A program made the position numbers and the translations under genes. A DNA stretch of 40,342 bases, from positions 35,765 through 76,106 of the forward strand of contig NZ_QUAB01000024.1 in the NCBI RefSeq assembly GCF_003387575.1, written 5' to 3'. The notes below the pieces were generated by a model, which was given only the letters and a program-made list of their open reading frames with translations, did no database searches and was not told the DNA's origin. Of the stretch, positions 1 to 7,887 are shown piece after piece; positions within the stretch are counted from its first letter, which is position 1, and each line of letters begins with the position of its first letter. The stretch is from Microbacterium bovistercoris. GTDB lineage: Bacteria; Actinomycetota; Actinomycetes; Actinomycetales; Microbacteriaceae.

Positions 1-2446
1 GCTGCACCTGCACCGGTTCGCCGTCGACGGTCGCCGTGGCGGTGACGGTCAGCTCGCCTGCTGCCACGTCCGAGAGGCGGGTGTTGATCGCGGCCGCTGC
101 GTCCGCGCCGGCTGCGATCACGCCGAGTTCACGATCGCCGAACTCGGACGACACCGTGAACGTGGCATCCACGTCATCCTCGTTGGCGACCTTCACTGTC
201 CGGTGCACGAACTTGCCCGCCACGCAACGATCCGTGACGGTCACCGAGAACGCGAGCGCCGGGGCCGCGGTGAACGACCAGTTGTCGATCTCGGCGAGAT
301 CGACGTCGTCGGCTGCGCCCTCGGGCGCGGCGAACACGAAGAACACGTCGTGCTGCCCGGTGGCGCCGGTCACGTCCGCCTGCACGTCGGCCCACTCCCC
401 GGCCTCGCCGTCGAGCGGGATCTCGGCCACGACAGGACCGTCAACGGCATCGAGGCGCACCTGCACGCTGGACCCGGACACCAGCGGCTTCACCCGCGCC
501 GAGACCGTTGCGGCTCCCGCCCCGAAGTCGACGCCCGCGATGCCGGTGAAGTCGCCGTCGTTGATTCCGGCGAGCACCATGTTCCCGGCGCCGTTGTGCT
601 CGGGGAACTCGGCGGATGCGGCCTCCGTCGCCTGCGTGGTGACGCCGAGCTGCCAGGCGAGCGTCTCGGCCTCGAAGGTGCGGTACGGATCGAAGGCTTC
701 GATCTGCTCCACGCCCGCGCGGGTTCCCTTGACGGGCTTGATCGTGCCGTCCTCGTTGAACTCCAGCTTGTCGATGTGCACCGAGCGGTAGCCCTGCGTC
801 GCACCGGGGGTTCCCAGCGCGGCGGCCCATGCCGCGCCACGAGTCTGCGCGTGATAAGTGAAGTACGTCTCTCCCTTGTAGCTGAACATGTCGGAGTGGT
901 TGTTGCCGCCGTTGCCGGCGCCGAAGTGGACGGCCGGGTTCTGGAACGCCACGCCGGCGTACTTCGCGGCCGAGAGGTCCATCGGGTCGTCCGTCATCAT
1001 GTAGGCGATCGCGCCGCGCTCCGGGTACTTCCCCGGCACCTCGTTCACCTGGAAGTTCGACGAGTAGGAGTAGTAGTACTTGTCGCCGTGCTTGAACATG
1101 CTCGACGCCTCGAAGATGCCCGGAGCGTCGATCTCGACCGGGTCGCCGTCGAGCGTGACCATGTCATCCTTCAGCTTGGCCACCCGAGTCGACTTCGGGT
1201 TCTGCGGTCCCTGCTGGTTCGGGCTCGTGCCGATGACCGAGTTGCCGCCGAAGTACAGGTAGCCCTGCCCGTCGTCGTCGATGAACACCTCGGGGTCGAA
1301 CAGCCACATGCCTGCGGGGAACCCGCCGTTGGCGATGTACTCGGGCGAGACGGTGTCGGGGATGATCTTCTTGCCGAGCGGGTCCTCCCACGGGCCGAGC
1401 GGTGAGCCACCGACGACGACCGCGGTTCCGGTTCCGCTGTCGCAGAAGTACAGGTAGATCTTGCCGTCCTTCTCGATCGCGGCCGGCGCCCAGGAGTTGC
1501 GCGCCCAGGGTGCTGCTCCGCCCTCGCGTGCGACGGGCACCGAGCCATGGTCCACCCAGTTGACCATGTCACTCGTCGACATCACGTTCAGCCGGGTGAT
1601 GGCGCCGTAGCCGTTGGACTGCGTCGGCAGACCGTTCGCGTCCTTGCTGTTCGCCTCGTACTGCTGCGTGTCGTCCGTCGAGTAGATGTAGAGGCGGCCG
1701 TTGAAAATGACGTGGTGCGGGTCGGCGCCGAACTTGTGGCCCACGAGCGGGTTGTGATCACCGATCGGCTTGGTCTGCACCTGCTCGAGGCTGGAGTACG
1801 CGGGCGCCGGGGGCGCATCGGCGATCTTCACGAGCGATACCTCATCCACTTGGAAGTCCTGCAGTGCATTCGAACCCCACGGCGTCTCGACGAAGAACCA
1901 GTCGGCTCCGACGTGCCGCGCCTCGGCCGTGAACTCCTGGGAGAAGGCGCCCCACTGGCCCTTGGTGAACGTCTGGCCGTAGTCGGCGCAGCCGTTGAAG
2001 TTCGCCGGGCAGAAGGTGAAGTTGAACCGCTGCGTGTCTGCGCCGTCGGTGTACTTCAGCTTGCCGGTCATCCGGTACGACGCGCCCAGCTCGAGCTTGC
2101 CCGTCACGCGTGCGAACGGTCCGGACTGCGTGTTCTCGCGCCCGGTGGTCAGCAGCGAGAACGCTCCGCTCGCGGCATCCGTCGAGAGCTGGAGCGTGCC
2201 GCCGCGAGTGCTGGTCCACCCTTCGGAATCGGCCACGAACCGACCGTCGGGCAGCAGGCTGCCCGGCACCGCCGGGGTCTCTTCCGCCGCCAGCCGGGTC
2301 GTCGTCGCCGCCGCGTTCGCCTGGTCGCTCGTGGAGACGAGCGACAGCGATGACGCGATCAGGGCGGTGGCGCCCATCACCGCCGTGGTGATCCTGAGGC
2401 TTCTCGCCCTCGCTCTCGCGCGGGTGAGTGGTTGTGCTGGTGTCAT
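1..2446 (-). CDS. Secreted glycoside hydrolase family 43 enzyme (arabinofuranosidase/xylosidase type), C-terminus cut by window
   Basis: Reading back from the ATG at 2446 (GGAG 9 bases upstream) gives 815 codons with no stop before the window edge. Residues 1-45 form a signal peptide: Arg-rich start, hydrophobic stretch, cleavage after Ala-Asn-Ala. Residues of about 50-200 look like a CBM4/9-type beta-sandwich. The GH43 propeller follows, with the expected trio: Asp242 in GADPHHV (base), Asp384 in FDPEVF (pKa modulator) and Glu446 in IFEAS (acid). A CBM6-like segment begins near FEAETLAW (about residue 580), followed by a further sandwich-like region. The family acts on arabinan, arabinoxylan or xylan outside the cell; the exact substrate cannot be read from sequence. 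It diverges from the epimerase gene and fits the arabinan/xylan loci around it. Confidence 0.9.
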   Translation of the reverse strand, partial: MTPAQPLTRARARARSLRITTAVMGATALIASSLSLVSTSDQANAAATTTRLAAEETPAVPGSLLPDGRFVADSEGWTSTRGGTLQLSTDAASGAFSLLTTGRENTQSGPFARVTGKLELGASYRMTGKLKYTDGADTQRFNFTFCPANFNGCADYGQTFTKGQWGAFSQEFTAEARHVGADWFFVETPWGSNALQDFQVDEVSLVKIADAPPAPAYSSLEQVQTKPIGDHNPLVGHKFGADPHHVIFNGRLYIYSTDDTQQYEANSKDANGLPTQSNGYGAITRLNVMSTSDMVNWVDHGSVPVAREGGAAPWARNSWAPAAIEKDGKIYLYFCDSGTGTAVVVGGSPLGPWEDPLGKKIIPDTVSPEYIANGGFPAGMWLFDPEVFIDDDGQGYLYFGGNSVIGTSPNQQGPQNPKSTRVAKLKDDMVTLDGDPVEIDAPGIFEASSMFKHGDKYYYSYSSNFQVNEVPGKYPERGAIAYMMTDDPMDLSAAKYAGVAFQNPAVHFGAGNGGNNHSDMFSYKGETYFTYHAQTRGAAWAAALGTPGATQGYRSVHIDKLEFNEDGTIKPVKGTRAGVEQIEAFDPYRTFEAETLAWQLGVTTQATEAASAEFPEHNGAGNMVLAGINDGDFTGIAGVDFGAGAATVSARVKPLVSGSSVQVRLDAVDGPVVAEIPLDGEAGEWADVQADVTGATGQHDVFFVFAAPEGAADDVDLAEIDNWSFTAAPALAFSVTVTDRCVAGKFVHRTVKVANEDDVDATFTVSSEFGDRELGVIAAGADAAAAINTRLSDVAAGELTVTATATVDGEPVQVQ

Positions 2447-2505
2447 GGTCGCACTCCTTCGTTCGATCGACCGTCGTGCCGGCACGGTGCTGTGCTGACG
2501 CCCGG

Positions 2506-2535
2506 ATGTTACCGGTATCAAACTTGAGCAGGCAA
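2506..2535 (-). promoter_or_regulatory. Candidate promoter of the secreted GH43 gene
   Basis: On the minus strand, TTGCCT (2535-2530) and TAACAT (2511-2506) are separated by 18 bases, a fair match to sigma70-type -35 and -10 elements. Palindromes overlap both boxes, which fits repressor control. Predicted by eye only. Confidence 0.4.
2508..2519. promoter_or_regulatory. Operator-like site GTTACCGGTATC
   Basis: Near-perfect palindrome around ACCGGT, overlapping the presumed -10 box of the GH43 gene. A perfect version lies 92 bp away at 2600-2611 and a related one at 12596-12607. A central CpG is typical of LacI-family operators. Confidence 0.45.
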
Positions 2536-2554
2536 GAGTTTCGAAACTGTTGCC
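2531..2554. promoter_or_regulatory. 24-bp operator-like palindrome centred on TTTCGAAA
   Basis: Arms GGCAA and TTGCC flank the perfect 12-mer AGTTTCGAAACT (2537-2548); only one base pair of the 24-bp dyad mismatches. It covers the presumed -35 region of the GH43 gene. The core TTTCGAAA recurs at 37151-37158, beside another LacI gene. Confidence 0.5.
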
Positions 2555-2599
2555 TGATGTTTCGGAGCGCTGTCCGCGCAGATGGACAGCGACCACCGA

Positions 2600-2611
2600 G
2601 TTACCGGTAAC
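2600..2611. promoter_or_regulatory. Operator-like perfect palindrome GTTACCGGTAAC
   Basis: Perfect 12-bp dyad 45 bases upstream of the epimerase start. It is the better copy of the motif at 2508-2519. A spacing near 92 bp between centres would allow looping between two bound dimers; that is inference. Confidence 0.5.
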
Positions 2612-2656
2612 GAAGATCTGGATGCGCGCCGGCTCGCCCCGTGGCAGGGTGATCCC

Positions 2657-3520
2657 ATGCGCATCGCCCTCACCGGAGCATCCGGCAAGCTCGGAACCGT
2701 CGTCGCCCGCGAACTGCGCGCGAGCGGCCATCGCGTCATCGGCCTGGATGTGGCCGGACAGCGCGGTCCGGACTTCGTGCAGGTCGACCTGACCGACTTC
2801 GGCCAGGTCGTGGACGCCCTCACCGCGGTCGGCGACCGGCACGACGGCGTCGACGCCGTCGTGCATCTGGGCGCCATCCCCGCCCCGGGGATCCGCAGCG
2901 ACGTCGCCACCTTCCACAACAACATGCCGGCGACCTTCAACGTGTTCTGGGCCGCCGCACGGCTGGGCATCACGCGCATCGTCTACGCGTCGAGCGAGAC
3001 CGTGCTGGGGCTGCCCTTCGACGTGCCGCCGCCGTACGTCCCCGTCGACGAGGAGTACCCGCCGCGACCGGAGTCGGTGTACTCGCTGGTGAAGACCCTC
3101 GAGGAGCGGATGGCGGTCGAGCTGGTGCGATGGCACCCGGATCTGTCGATCACGGCGCTGCGGTTCTCGAACGTGATGGTCCCCGAGGACTACGCGGCGT
3201 TCCCGTCTTTCGATGCCGACGCGCGGAACCGCAAGTGGAACCTGTGGGGCTACATCGACGCGCGCGACGGTGCCCAGGCCGTCGAGCGCGCCCTCCAGGT
3301 GGCCGGCCCCGGTTTCGAGAGCTTCATCATCGCCGCGGCCGACACGGTGATGTCGCGTCCGAACGCCGAGCTGCTCGCCGAGGTCTTCCCCGACGTGCCG
3401 TTGAGCCGGCCCGTCACCGAGCACGAGACGCTGCTCTCGATCGCGAAGGCGCGCCGGATGCTGGGCTACGAGCCCCGGCACAGCTGGCGCGATCACGTGG
3501 CCGGCGATTCATCGATGTAA
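2657..3520 (+). CDS. NAD(P)-dependent epimerase/dehydratase family (extended SDR) protein
   Basis: 287 residues. The start at 2657 puts the Rossmann motif GASGKLG at residues 7-13, right after MRIALT; an earlier in-frame ATG (2582) would add a non-conserved leader running through the operator. The YSLVK motif carries the SDR catalytic Tyr and Lys. The family oxidises, epimerises or dehydrates sugars or sugar derivatives; uronate or aldose dehydrogenase-like roles are possible but not shown. It diverges from the secreted GH43 gene and precedes a LacI regulator gene. Its stop codon lies inside a putative LacI operator (3507-3520). Confidence 0.85.
   Translation: MRIALTGASGKLGTVVARELRASGHRVIGLDVAGQRGPDFVQVDLTDFGQVVDALTAVGDRHDGVDAVVHLGAIPAPGIRSDVATFHNNMPATFNVFWAAARLGITRIVYASSETVLGLPFDVPPPYVPVDEEYPPRPESVYSLVKTLEERMAVELVRWHPDLSITALRFSNVMVPEDYAAFPSFDADARNRKWNLWGYIDARDGAQAVERALQVAGPGFESFIIAAADTVMSRPNAELLAEVFPDVPLSRPVTEHETLLSIAKARRMLGYEPRHSWRDHVAGDSSM
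3507..3520. promoter_or_regulatory. Operator-like site ATTCATCGATGTAA upstream of first LacI gene
   Basis: Palindromic core CATCGATG, 36 bases upstream of the LacI start. It matches 13 of 14 bases of the site at 4641-4654 before the transporter operon, which suggests autoregulation. It covers the last codons and stop of the epimerase gene. Confidence 0.55.
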
Positions 3521-3544
3521 GCAGCCCCGGGCGTCGGGCCGGAA

Positions 3545-3550
3545 TAGGCT
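3545..3550 (+). promoter_or_regulatory. -10 box TAGGCT for a probable leaderless LacI mRNA
   Basis: TAGGCT is followed by six bases and then the ATG at 3557, so transcription would start at or beside the start codon. There is no ribosome binding site. The same layout recurs at four other genes in the window. Confidence 0.5.
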
Positions 3551-3556
3551 GGGCGC

Positions 3557-4600
3557 ATGACAGGGGGCGCACGCGCGACGATGCGGGATGTCGCATCGCT
3601 GGCCGGCGTGTCCGCCAAGACCGTCTCCAACGTCGTGACCGGCGCCGTGCCGGTGCGCGAGGACACCCGGGAACGGGTCGAGCAGGCCATGCGCAAGCTC
3701 GACTTCGTGCCCAACCTCAGTGCACGCGGCCTGCGCAACGGACGCTCCGGCGTGATCGCCGTCTCCCTGCCGTTCCTGGCCACATCGTTCTCGTCCGAGC
3801 TCATGCACCGCATCGTCGAGGCGGCGCACCGCCGCGGGCTGGCCGTGCACATCGAGGAGACCGGCGCCGACCCCGGCCGCGAGCGGGAGCTGCTCTCACG
3901 AGCTCGCGCGCACCTGGTCGACGGCCTGATCCTGAACCCAATCCGCCTGGAGGACAGCTCGGTGGGCGGCGACGATCTGCCCCCGGTGGTGCTGATCGGC
4001 GAGGTCGAGAACCGCAGCACCGACCACGTCGGCATCGACAGCGTCGCTGGAGCCGCCGAGCTGACCAGGCACGTGCTCTCGCGCGGTGCGACGCGCATCG
4101 CCGTACTCGGCGCCGACGATGAGAACACCTTCGGGACCGCGACCAGCAGGCTTCGGCTGCAGGGCGTTCGACAGGCCCTCGGCGAGGCCGGCATCCCGCT
4201 CGACCCCCGGCTCGAGGTGAACAACCCGGACTGGACCATGACCGGCGGCGTGGCCGCCACCGAGCTGCTGCTGAGCCGCGGCATCCCGTTCGATGCGATC
4301 ATCGCGTTCACGGATTCGCTGGCCACCGGTGCACTGCACGTGCTGCGCGGCCACGGCGTGGACGTGCCCGGCCAGGTGCTCGTGACCGGCTTCGACGACG
4401 TGGAGGTGTCGCGCTACACCGCGCCCCCGCTCACCACCGTGGCCATCGACCTGCCCGCCTTCGCCGGCGCCGCCGTCGACCGGCTGGTCGCGCGCATCGC
4501 CGACCGCTCCGGTCCCGCGCAGTCGATCACGGTGCCGCATCGGCTCGTGCTGCGCGAGAGCACGGATGCCGCACCGCGCGGCTTCGACCCGCGGCCCTGA
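3557..4600 (+). CDS. LacI-family transcriptional regulator (first of three)
   Basis: 347 residues, the usual LacI length. The N-terminal helix-turn-helix reads MRDVASLAGVSAKTVSNVV, followed by the hinge helix and a periplasmic-binding-protein-like effector domain ending in TGFDDVEVSRYTAPPLTTV, a common LacI signature. The ATG at 3557 fits the leaderless promoter; ATG 3581 would remove eight residues but still keep the HTH. It sits directly upstream of the binding-protein/permease/GH51 operon, and matching CATCGATG palindromes precede both. It is therefore inferred to be the local repressor, induced by arabinose or an arabino-oligosaccharide; the ligand cannot be read. Confidence 0.92.
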   Translation: MTGGARATMRDVASLAGVSAKTVSNVVTGAVPVREDTRERVEQAMRKLDFVPNLSARGLRNGRSGVIAVSLPFLATSFSSELMHRIVEAAHRRGLAVHIEETGADPGRERELLSRARAHLVDGLILNPIRLEDSSVGGDDLPPVVLIGEVENRSTDHVGIDSVAGAAELTRHVLSRGATRIAVLGADDENTFGTATSRLRLQGVRQALGEAGIPLDPRLEVNNPDWTMTGGVAATELLLSRGIPFDAIIAFTDSLATGALHVLRGHGVDVPGQVLVTGFDDVEVSRYTAPPLTTVAIDLPAFAGAAVDRLVARIADRSGPAQSITVPHRLVLRESTDAAPRGFDPRP

Positions 4601-4640
4601 GTGCGCGATGCCTCGATGCACACGCCTCTTGCGCCATCGA

Positions 4641-4654
4641 TTTCATCGATGTAA
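4641..4654. promoter_or_regulatory. Operator-like site TTTCATCGATGTAA before the first transporter operon
   Basis: Dyad centred on CATCGATG, 40 bases upstream of the binding-protein start. A second half-like CATCGAT lies just before it (4635-4641). It follows a weak -35-like TTGCGC (4629-4634), so binding would block the promoter. Near-identical to 3507-3520. Confidence 0.55.
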
Positions 4655-4693
4655 TGATGTCGGCAACCCCCGATCGTCCACGAAGGAGTGACG

Positions 4694-6025
4694 ATGACCC
4701 CACCGCTGGATATCTCACGGCGGCAGTTCCTCACCGCGTCCGCCGTCACCGCCGGCGCGGCCCTGCTCGCCGGCTGCTCCCCCGCCGCCACCGCCTCCGG
4801 AACCCAGACGCTGCAGTTCTGGCATCTGCTCTCCGGCGGTGACGGCGTCATCATGTCGTCGCTGCTCGACGGCGTGAACAAGGCGCAGGACGCCTACCGC
4901 ATCCGCCCCACCGTGCTCGCCTGGGGCACGCCGTACTACACCAAACTCGCCATGGCCGCCGCCGGCGGCCGCGCCCCCGACGTCGCCGTCATGCACGCGA
5001 CCCGGGTGCTCGGCTGGGCGCCCGGCGGCCTGCTGGATGCCTGGGATCTCGACCGCCTGGCCGAGCTCGGCGTCGACGAGCGGACCTTCCCGAAGCCGAT
5101 CTGGCAGAAGGGCGAGGTGGACGGCGAGCACCTCAGCATCGCCCTCGATGCGCACCCGTTCGTGCTGATGTACAACACGGACATCTGCGAGAAGGCGGGC
5201 GTGCTCGACTCCGACGGGCAGCTCATGCGGGCGTCCACTCCGGAGGAGTTCCTCGACCTGGTGACGGCGGTGGCCGAGGCATCCGAGGGCCATGGACTCT
5301 CGTACGGCTATCTCGGCGACGGTGCGCAGATGTGGCGCCTGTTCTACACGCTCTATGCACAGCACGGCACGGAGATGAAGCTGCCGGAGGGCGGCGAGGC
5401 CGAGATCGACACGGATGTCGCGGTCGAGTCGCTGACGTACATGCAGACCCTGCTCGACGGGAAGCTCGCGGCGAAGCAGAGCGACTACGGCACGGCTGTT
5501 GCGGAGTTCTCCACCGGCAAGAGCGGACTGTTCCTCACCGGCGTGTGGGAGCTGCGCACCATGCAGGACGCCGGCATCCCGTTCGATGTGGCCCCGATCC
5601 CGCCGATCTTCGGCACGCCGGCCGCTTACGCCGACTCGCACTCGTTCGTGCTGCCGCACCAGACCAGGCCGAACGAGCAGCGCCGCGACCTGACCTACCA
5701 GTTCGTCGCCGACATGCTCAAGGGCTCGTTCGACTGGGCCACAGCCGGGCACATCCCCGCGTACCTCCCGGTCACCGAGTCGCCCGAGTACCAGGATCTG
5801 CTGCCGCAGGCGCACTACGCCGAGGCCGCCACCTACGTCGTCTACGACCCGCCCGCCTGGTTCACCGGCTCCGGCTCCAACTTCCAGAGCGAGTTCGGCG
5901 CCGCCGCGCAGCCCGCGCTGCTCAGCGGCTCCGACCCCGCCGCCGCGATCGAGCGGTTCACCTCGCGAGTGAACCGCTTCCTCAGCCAACCCAACCCGGC
6001 GGACCCCGAAGGGAGCCGGTCATGA
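4694..6025 (+). CDS. ABC transporter sugar-binding lipoprotein (Tat-type), first importer
   Basis: 443 residues from the ATG at 4694, with GAAGGAG five bases upstream; the in-frame GTG at 4688 lies in that ribosome binding site. The N-terminus has the twin-arginine motif SRRQFL (Arg9, Arg10) and lipobox LLAGC with Cys28, so it is probably exported folded through Tat and anchored outside the membrane. The mature part resembles family-1 extracellular solute-binding proteins (FWHLLSGGDG at its start). It overlaps the next gene by ATGA. With a cytosolic GH51 downstream, the likely cargo is arabino-oligosaccharide; this is inference. Confidence 0.92.
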   Translation: MTPPLDISRRQFLTASAVTAGAALLAGCSPAATASGTQTLQFWHLLSGGDGVIMSSLLDGVNKAQDAYRIRPTVLAWGTPYYTKLAMAAAGGRAPDVAVMHATRVLGWAPGGLLDAWDLDRLAELGVDERTFPKPIWQKGEVDGEHLSIALDAHPFVLMYNTDICEKAGVLDSDGQLMRASTPEEFLDLVTAVAEASEGHGLSYGYLGDGAQMWRLFYTLYAQHGTEMKLPEGGEAEIDTDVAVESLTYMQTLLDGKLAAKQSDYGTAVAEFSTGKSGLFLTGVWELRTMQDAGIPFDVAPIPPIFGTPAAYADSHSFVLPHQTRPNEQRRDLTYQFVADMLKGSFDWATAGHIPAYLPVTESPEYQDLLPQAHYAEAATYVVYDPPAWFTGSGSNFQSEFGAAAQPALLSGSDPAAAIERFTSRVNRFLSQPNPADPEGSRS

Positions 6026-6966
6026 CCGCCACCGCACCCACCACCACGACCATCGTCACCGGCCGCCCGGCATCCCCTCGCCGGCGTCATGCCGGCGGCC
6101 GCGACGAGCAGCTGGTCAGCTGGGCGTTCCTGGCTCCGTTCCTGATCGCCTTCGTGCTGTTCATGGCCTGGCCCATCCTGCACGGCTTCTACCTCAGCTT
6201 CACGAACCAGTCGCTCACCGGCGCCGGCGGCGACCTGGTCGGCGGCGCGAACTACGCCGAGGCGATCGCCGACCCGGTGATGTGGGGCTCGCTGGGCAAC
6301 ACCGCCTGGTTCACGGTGATCTCGACCATCCCGCTGGTCATCATCGCTCTCGTGATGGCGGTACTCGTCGACCGCGGGCTGCCCGGCCAGTGGCTGTGGC
6401 GACTGTCGTTCTTCATGCCGTACCTGCTGGCGTCCACCGTGATCTCGCAGATCTGGGTGTGGATCTTCAACCCGCAGATCGGCGCCGCGAACAACATCCT
6501 GAAGGCGCTCGGACTCGCGCCGATCGCCTGGCTTCAGAACCCCGACACCAATCTGATGGCGATCACGATAGCGACGATCTGGTGGACCGTCGGGTTCAAC
6601 TTCCTGCTCTACCTCGCCGCGCTGCAGAACATCCCGCCGCAGCAGTATGAGGCGGCGGCGCTGGACGGAGCGGGCCCGTGGCGACAGTTCTGGTCGATCA
6701 CGCTGCCGCAGCTCGGACCGGCCACCACGGTGATCGTGCTGCTGCAGGTCCTGGCGTCGCTGAAGCTGTTCGATCAGGCGTACCAGATGATGGGAGGCCT
6801 CTCCAGCGACACCACCCGGTCGATCGTGCAGTACATCTACGAGACCGGATTCGTCGGCTACCGGTTCGGCTACTCCGCCGCGATCTCGTACGTGTTCTTC
6901 GCGATCATCATCATCCTCGGCGTCGTGCAGGCGCTGATCACCCGCCGTCGGAAGGAGTCGCGATGA
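6022..6966 (+). CDS. ABC sugar transporter permease, MalF type
   Basis: 314 residues. A charged N-terminal tail of about 35 residues is followed by around six membrane helices, the first at WAFLAPFLIAFVLFMAWPI. The EAA loop, which docks the ATPase, reads YEAAALDGAGPWRQFWSITLP. It overlaps both neighbours by four bases (ATGA), so translation is coupled. Partner of the next permease and the upstream binding protein. No ATP-binding subunit is encoded here. Confidence 0.93.
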   Translation: MTATAPTTTTIVTGRPASPRRRHAGGRDEQLVSWAFLAPFLIAFVLFMAWPILHGFYLSFTNQSLTGAGGDLVGGANYAEAIADPVMWGSLGNTAWFTVISTIPLVIIALVMAVLVDRGLPGQWLWRLSFFMPYLLASTVISQIWVWIFNPQIGAANNILKALGLAPIAWLQNPDTNLMAITIATIWWTVGFNFLLYLAALQNIPPQQYEAAALDGAGPWRQFWSITLPQLGPATTVIVLLQVLASLKLFDQAYQMMGGLSSDTTRSIVQYIYETGFVGYRFGYSAAISYVFFAIIIILGVVQALITRRRKESR

Positions 6967-7859
6967 CCACCGCGACCAGCACCCTGATCGCCCCCGGCGC
7001 GGTCAAGGACCGGGTGCGCAAGCCGGGCACCCGCCGCTTCGGCCCGACCCGCATCATCGCCTTCGTCGTGCTCGCCCTGATGGCGGTCGGCTGGCTGCTG
7101 CCGTTCCTGTGGGCGGTCGCGACCTCGTTCAAGACCGAGACGGATGCCGCATCCGGCGACCCCGGCTGGATCGGGCCGAGCGGCCCCACAGTCGAGGCCT
7201 TCACCTCGGTGCTGTCCCAGGGCAACGTGTACGTCTGGGCCTGGAACAGCCTGTGGACCTCGGCCGTGATCACCCTGATCACCGTGGCGATCTCGGCCGG
7301 CGCCGCCTACGCGTTCTCCCGGCTGGACTTCAGAGGCCGGCGCTGGCTGTTCGTGGTGATCATCGCGTCGATCGTGGTGCCGCCGCAGGTGCTGATCATC
7401 CCGCTGTTCTACGAGATGCTCGCCTTCAACCTGGTGGACACACCGTGGGGCCTGATCCTGCCGCAGGTGGTGGCCCCGGCGATGGTGTTCATCCTGAAGC
7501 GGTTCTTCGACGCGGTGCCGATCGAGCTCGAGGACGCCGCACGGGTGGATGGCGCCACCCGGTTCCGCATCTTCTGGTCGGTGGTGCTGCCGCTGTCGCG
7601 GCCGATCCTCGCGTCCGTCGCGATCTTCGTCTTCATCGGCGCGTGGAACAACTTCCTGTGGCCGTTCCTGGTCATCAACGACACCACGCTGATGACCCTG
7701 CCGGTCGGACTGCAGACCGTGATCAGCGCCTACGGCGTGCAGTACGCCCAGGTGATGGCGCAGGCCGTGCTGGCTGCGCTGCCGCTGATCATCGTGTTCC
7801 TCGTCTTCCAGAAGCAGATCGTCAAGGGCGTCGCCACCAGCGGCTTCGGCGGCCAGTGA
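6963..7859 (+). CDS. ABC sugar transporter permease, MalG type
   Basis: 298 residues with about six helices (first at IIAFVVLALMAVGWLLPFLW) and an EAA loop reading LEDAARVDGATRFRIFWSVVLP. The start codon overlaps the upstream stop. The C-terminus FQKQIVKGVATSGFGG resembles those of MalG-like proteins. It ends 28 bases before the GH51 gene, so the whole group is one operon. Confidence 0.93.
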   Translation: MTTATSTLIAPGAVKDRVRKPGTRRFGPTRIIAFVVLALMAVGWLLPFLWAVATSFKTETDAASGDPGWIGPSGPTVEAFTSVLSQGNVYVWAWNSLWTSAVITLITVAISAGAAYAFSRLDFRGRRWLFVVIIASIVVPPQVLIIPLFYEMLAFNLVDTPWGLILPQVVAPAMVFILKRFFDAVPIELEDAARVDGATRFRIFWSVVLPLSRPILASVAIFVFIGAWNNFLWPFLVINDTTLMTLPVGLQTVISAYGVQYAQVMAQAVLAALPLIIVFLVFQKQIVKGVATSGFGGQ

Positions 7860-7887
7860 CTCCCTTCCCCTCTCGAAAGGACCCCTC

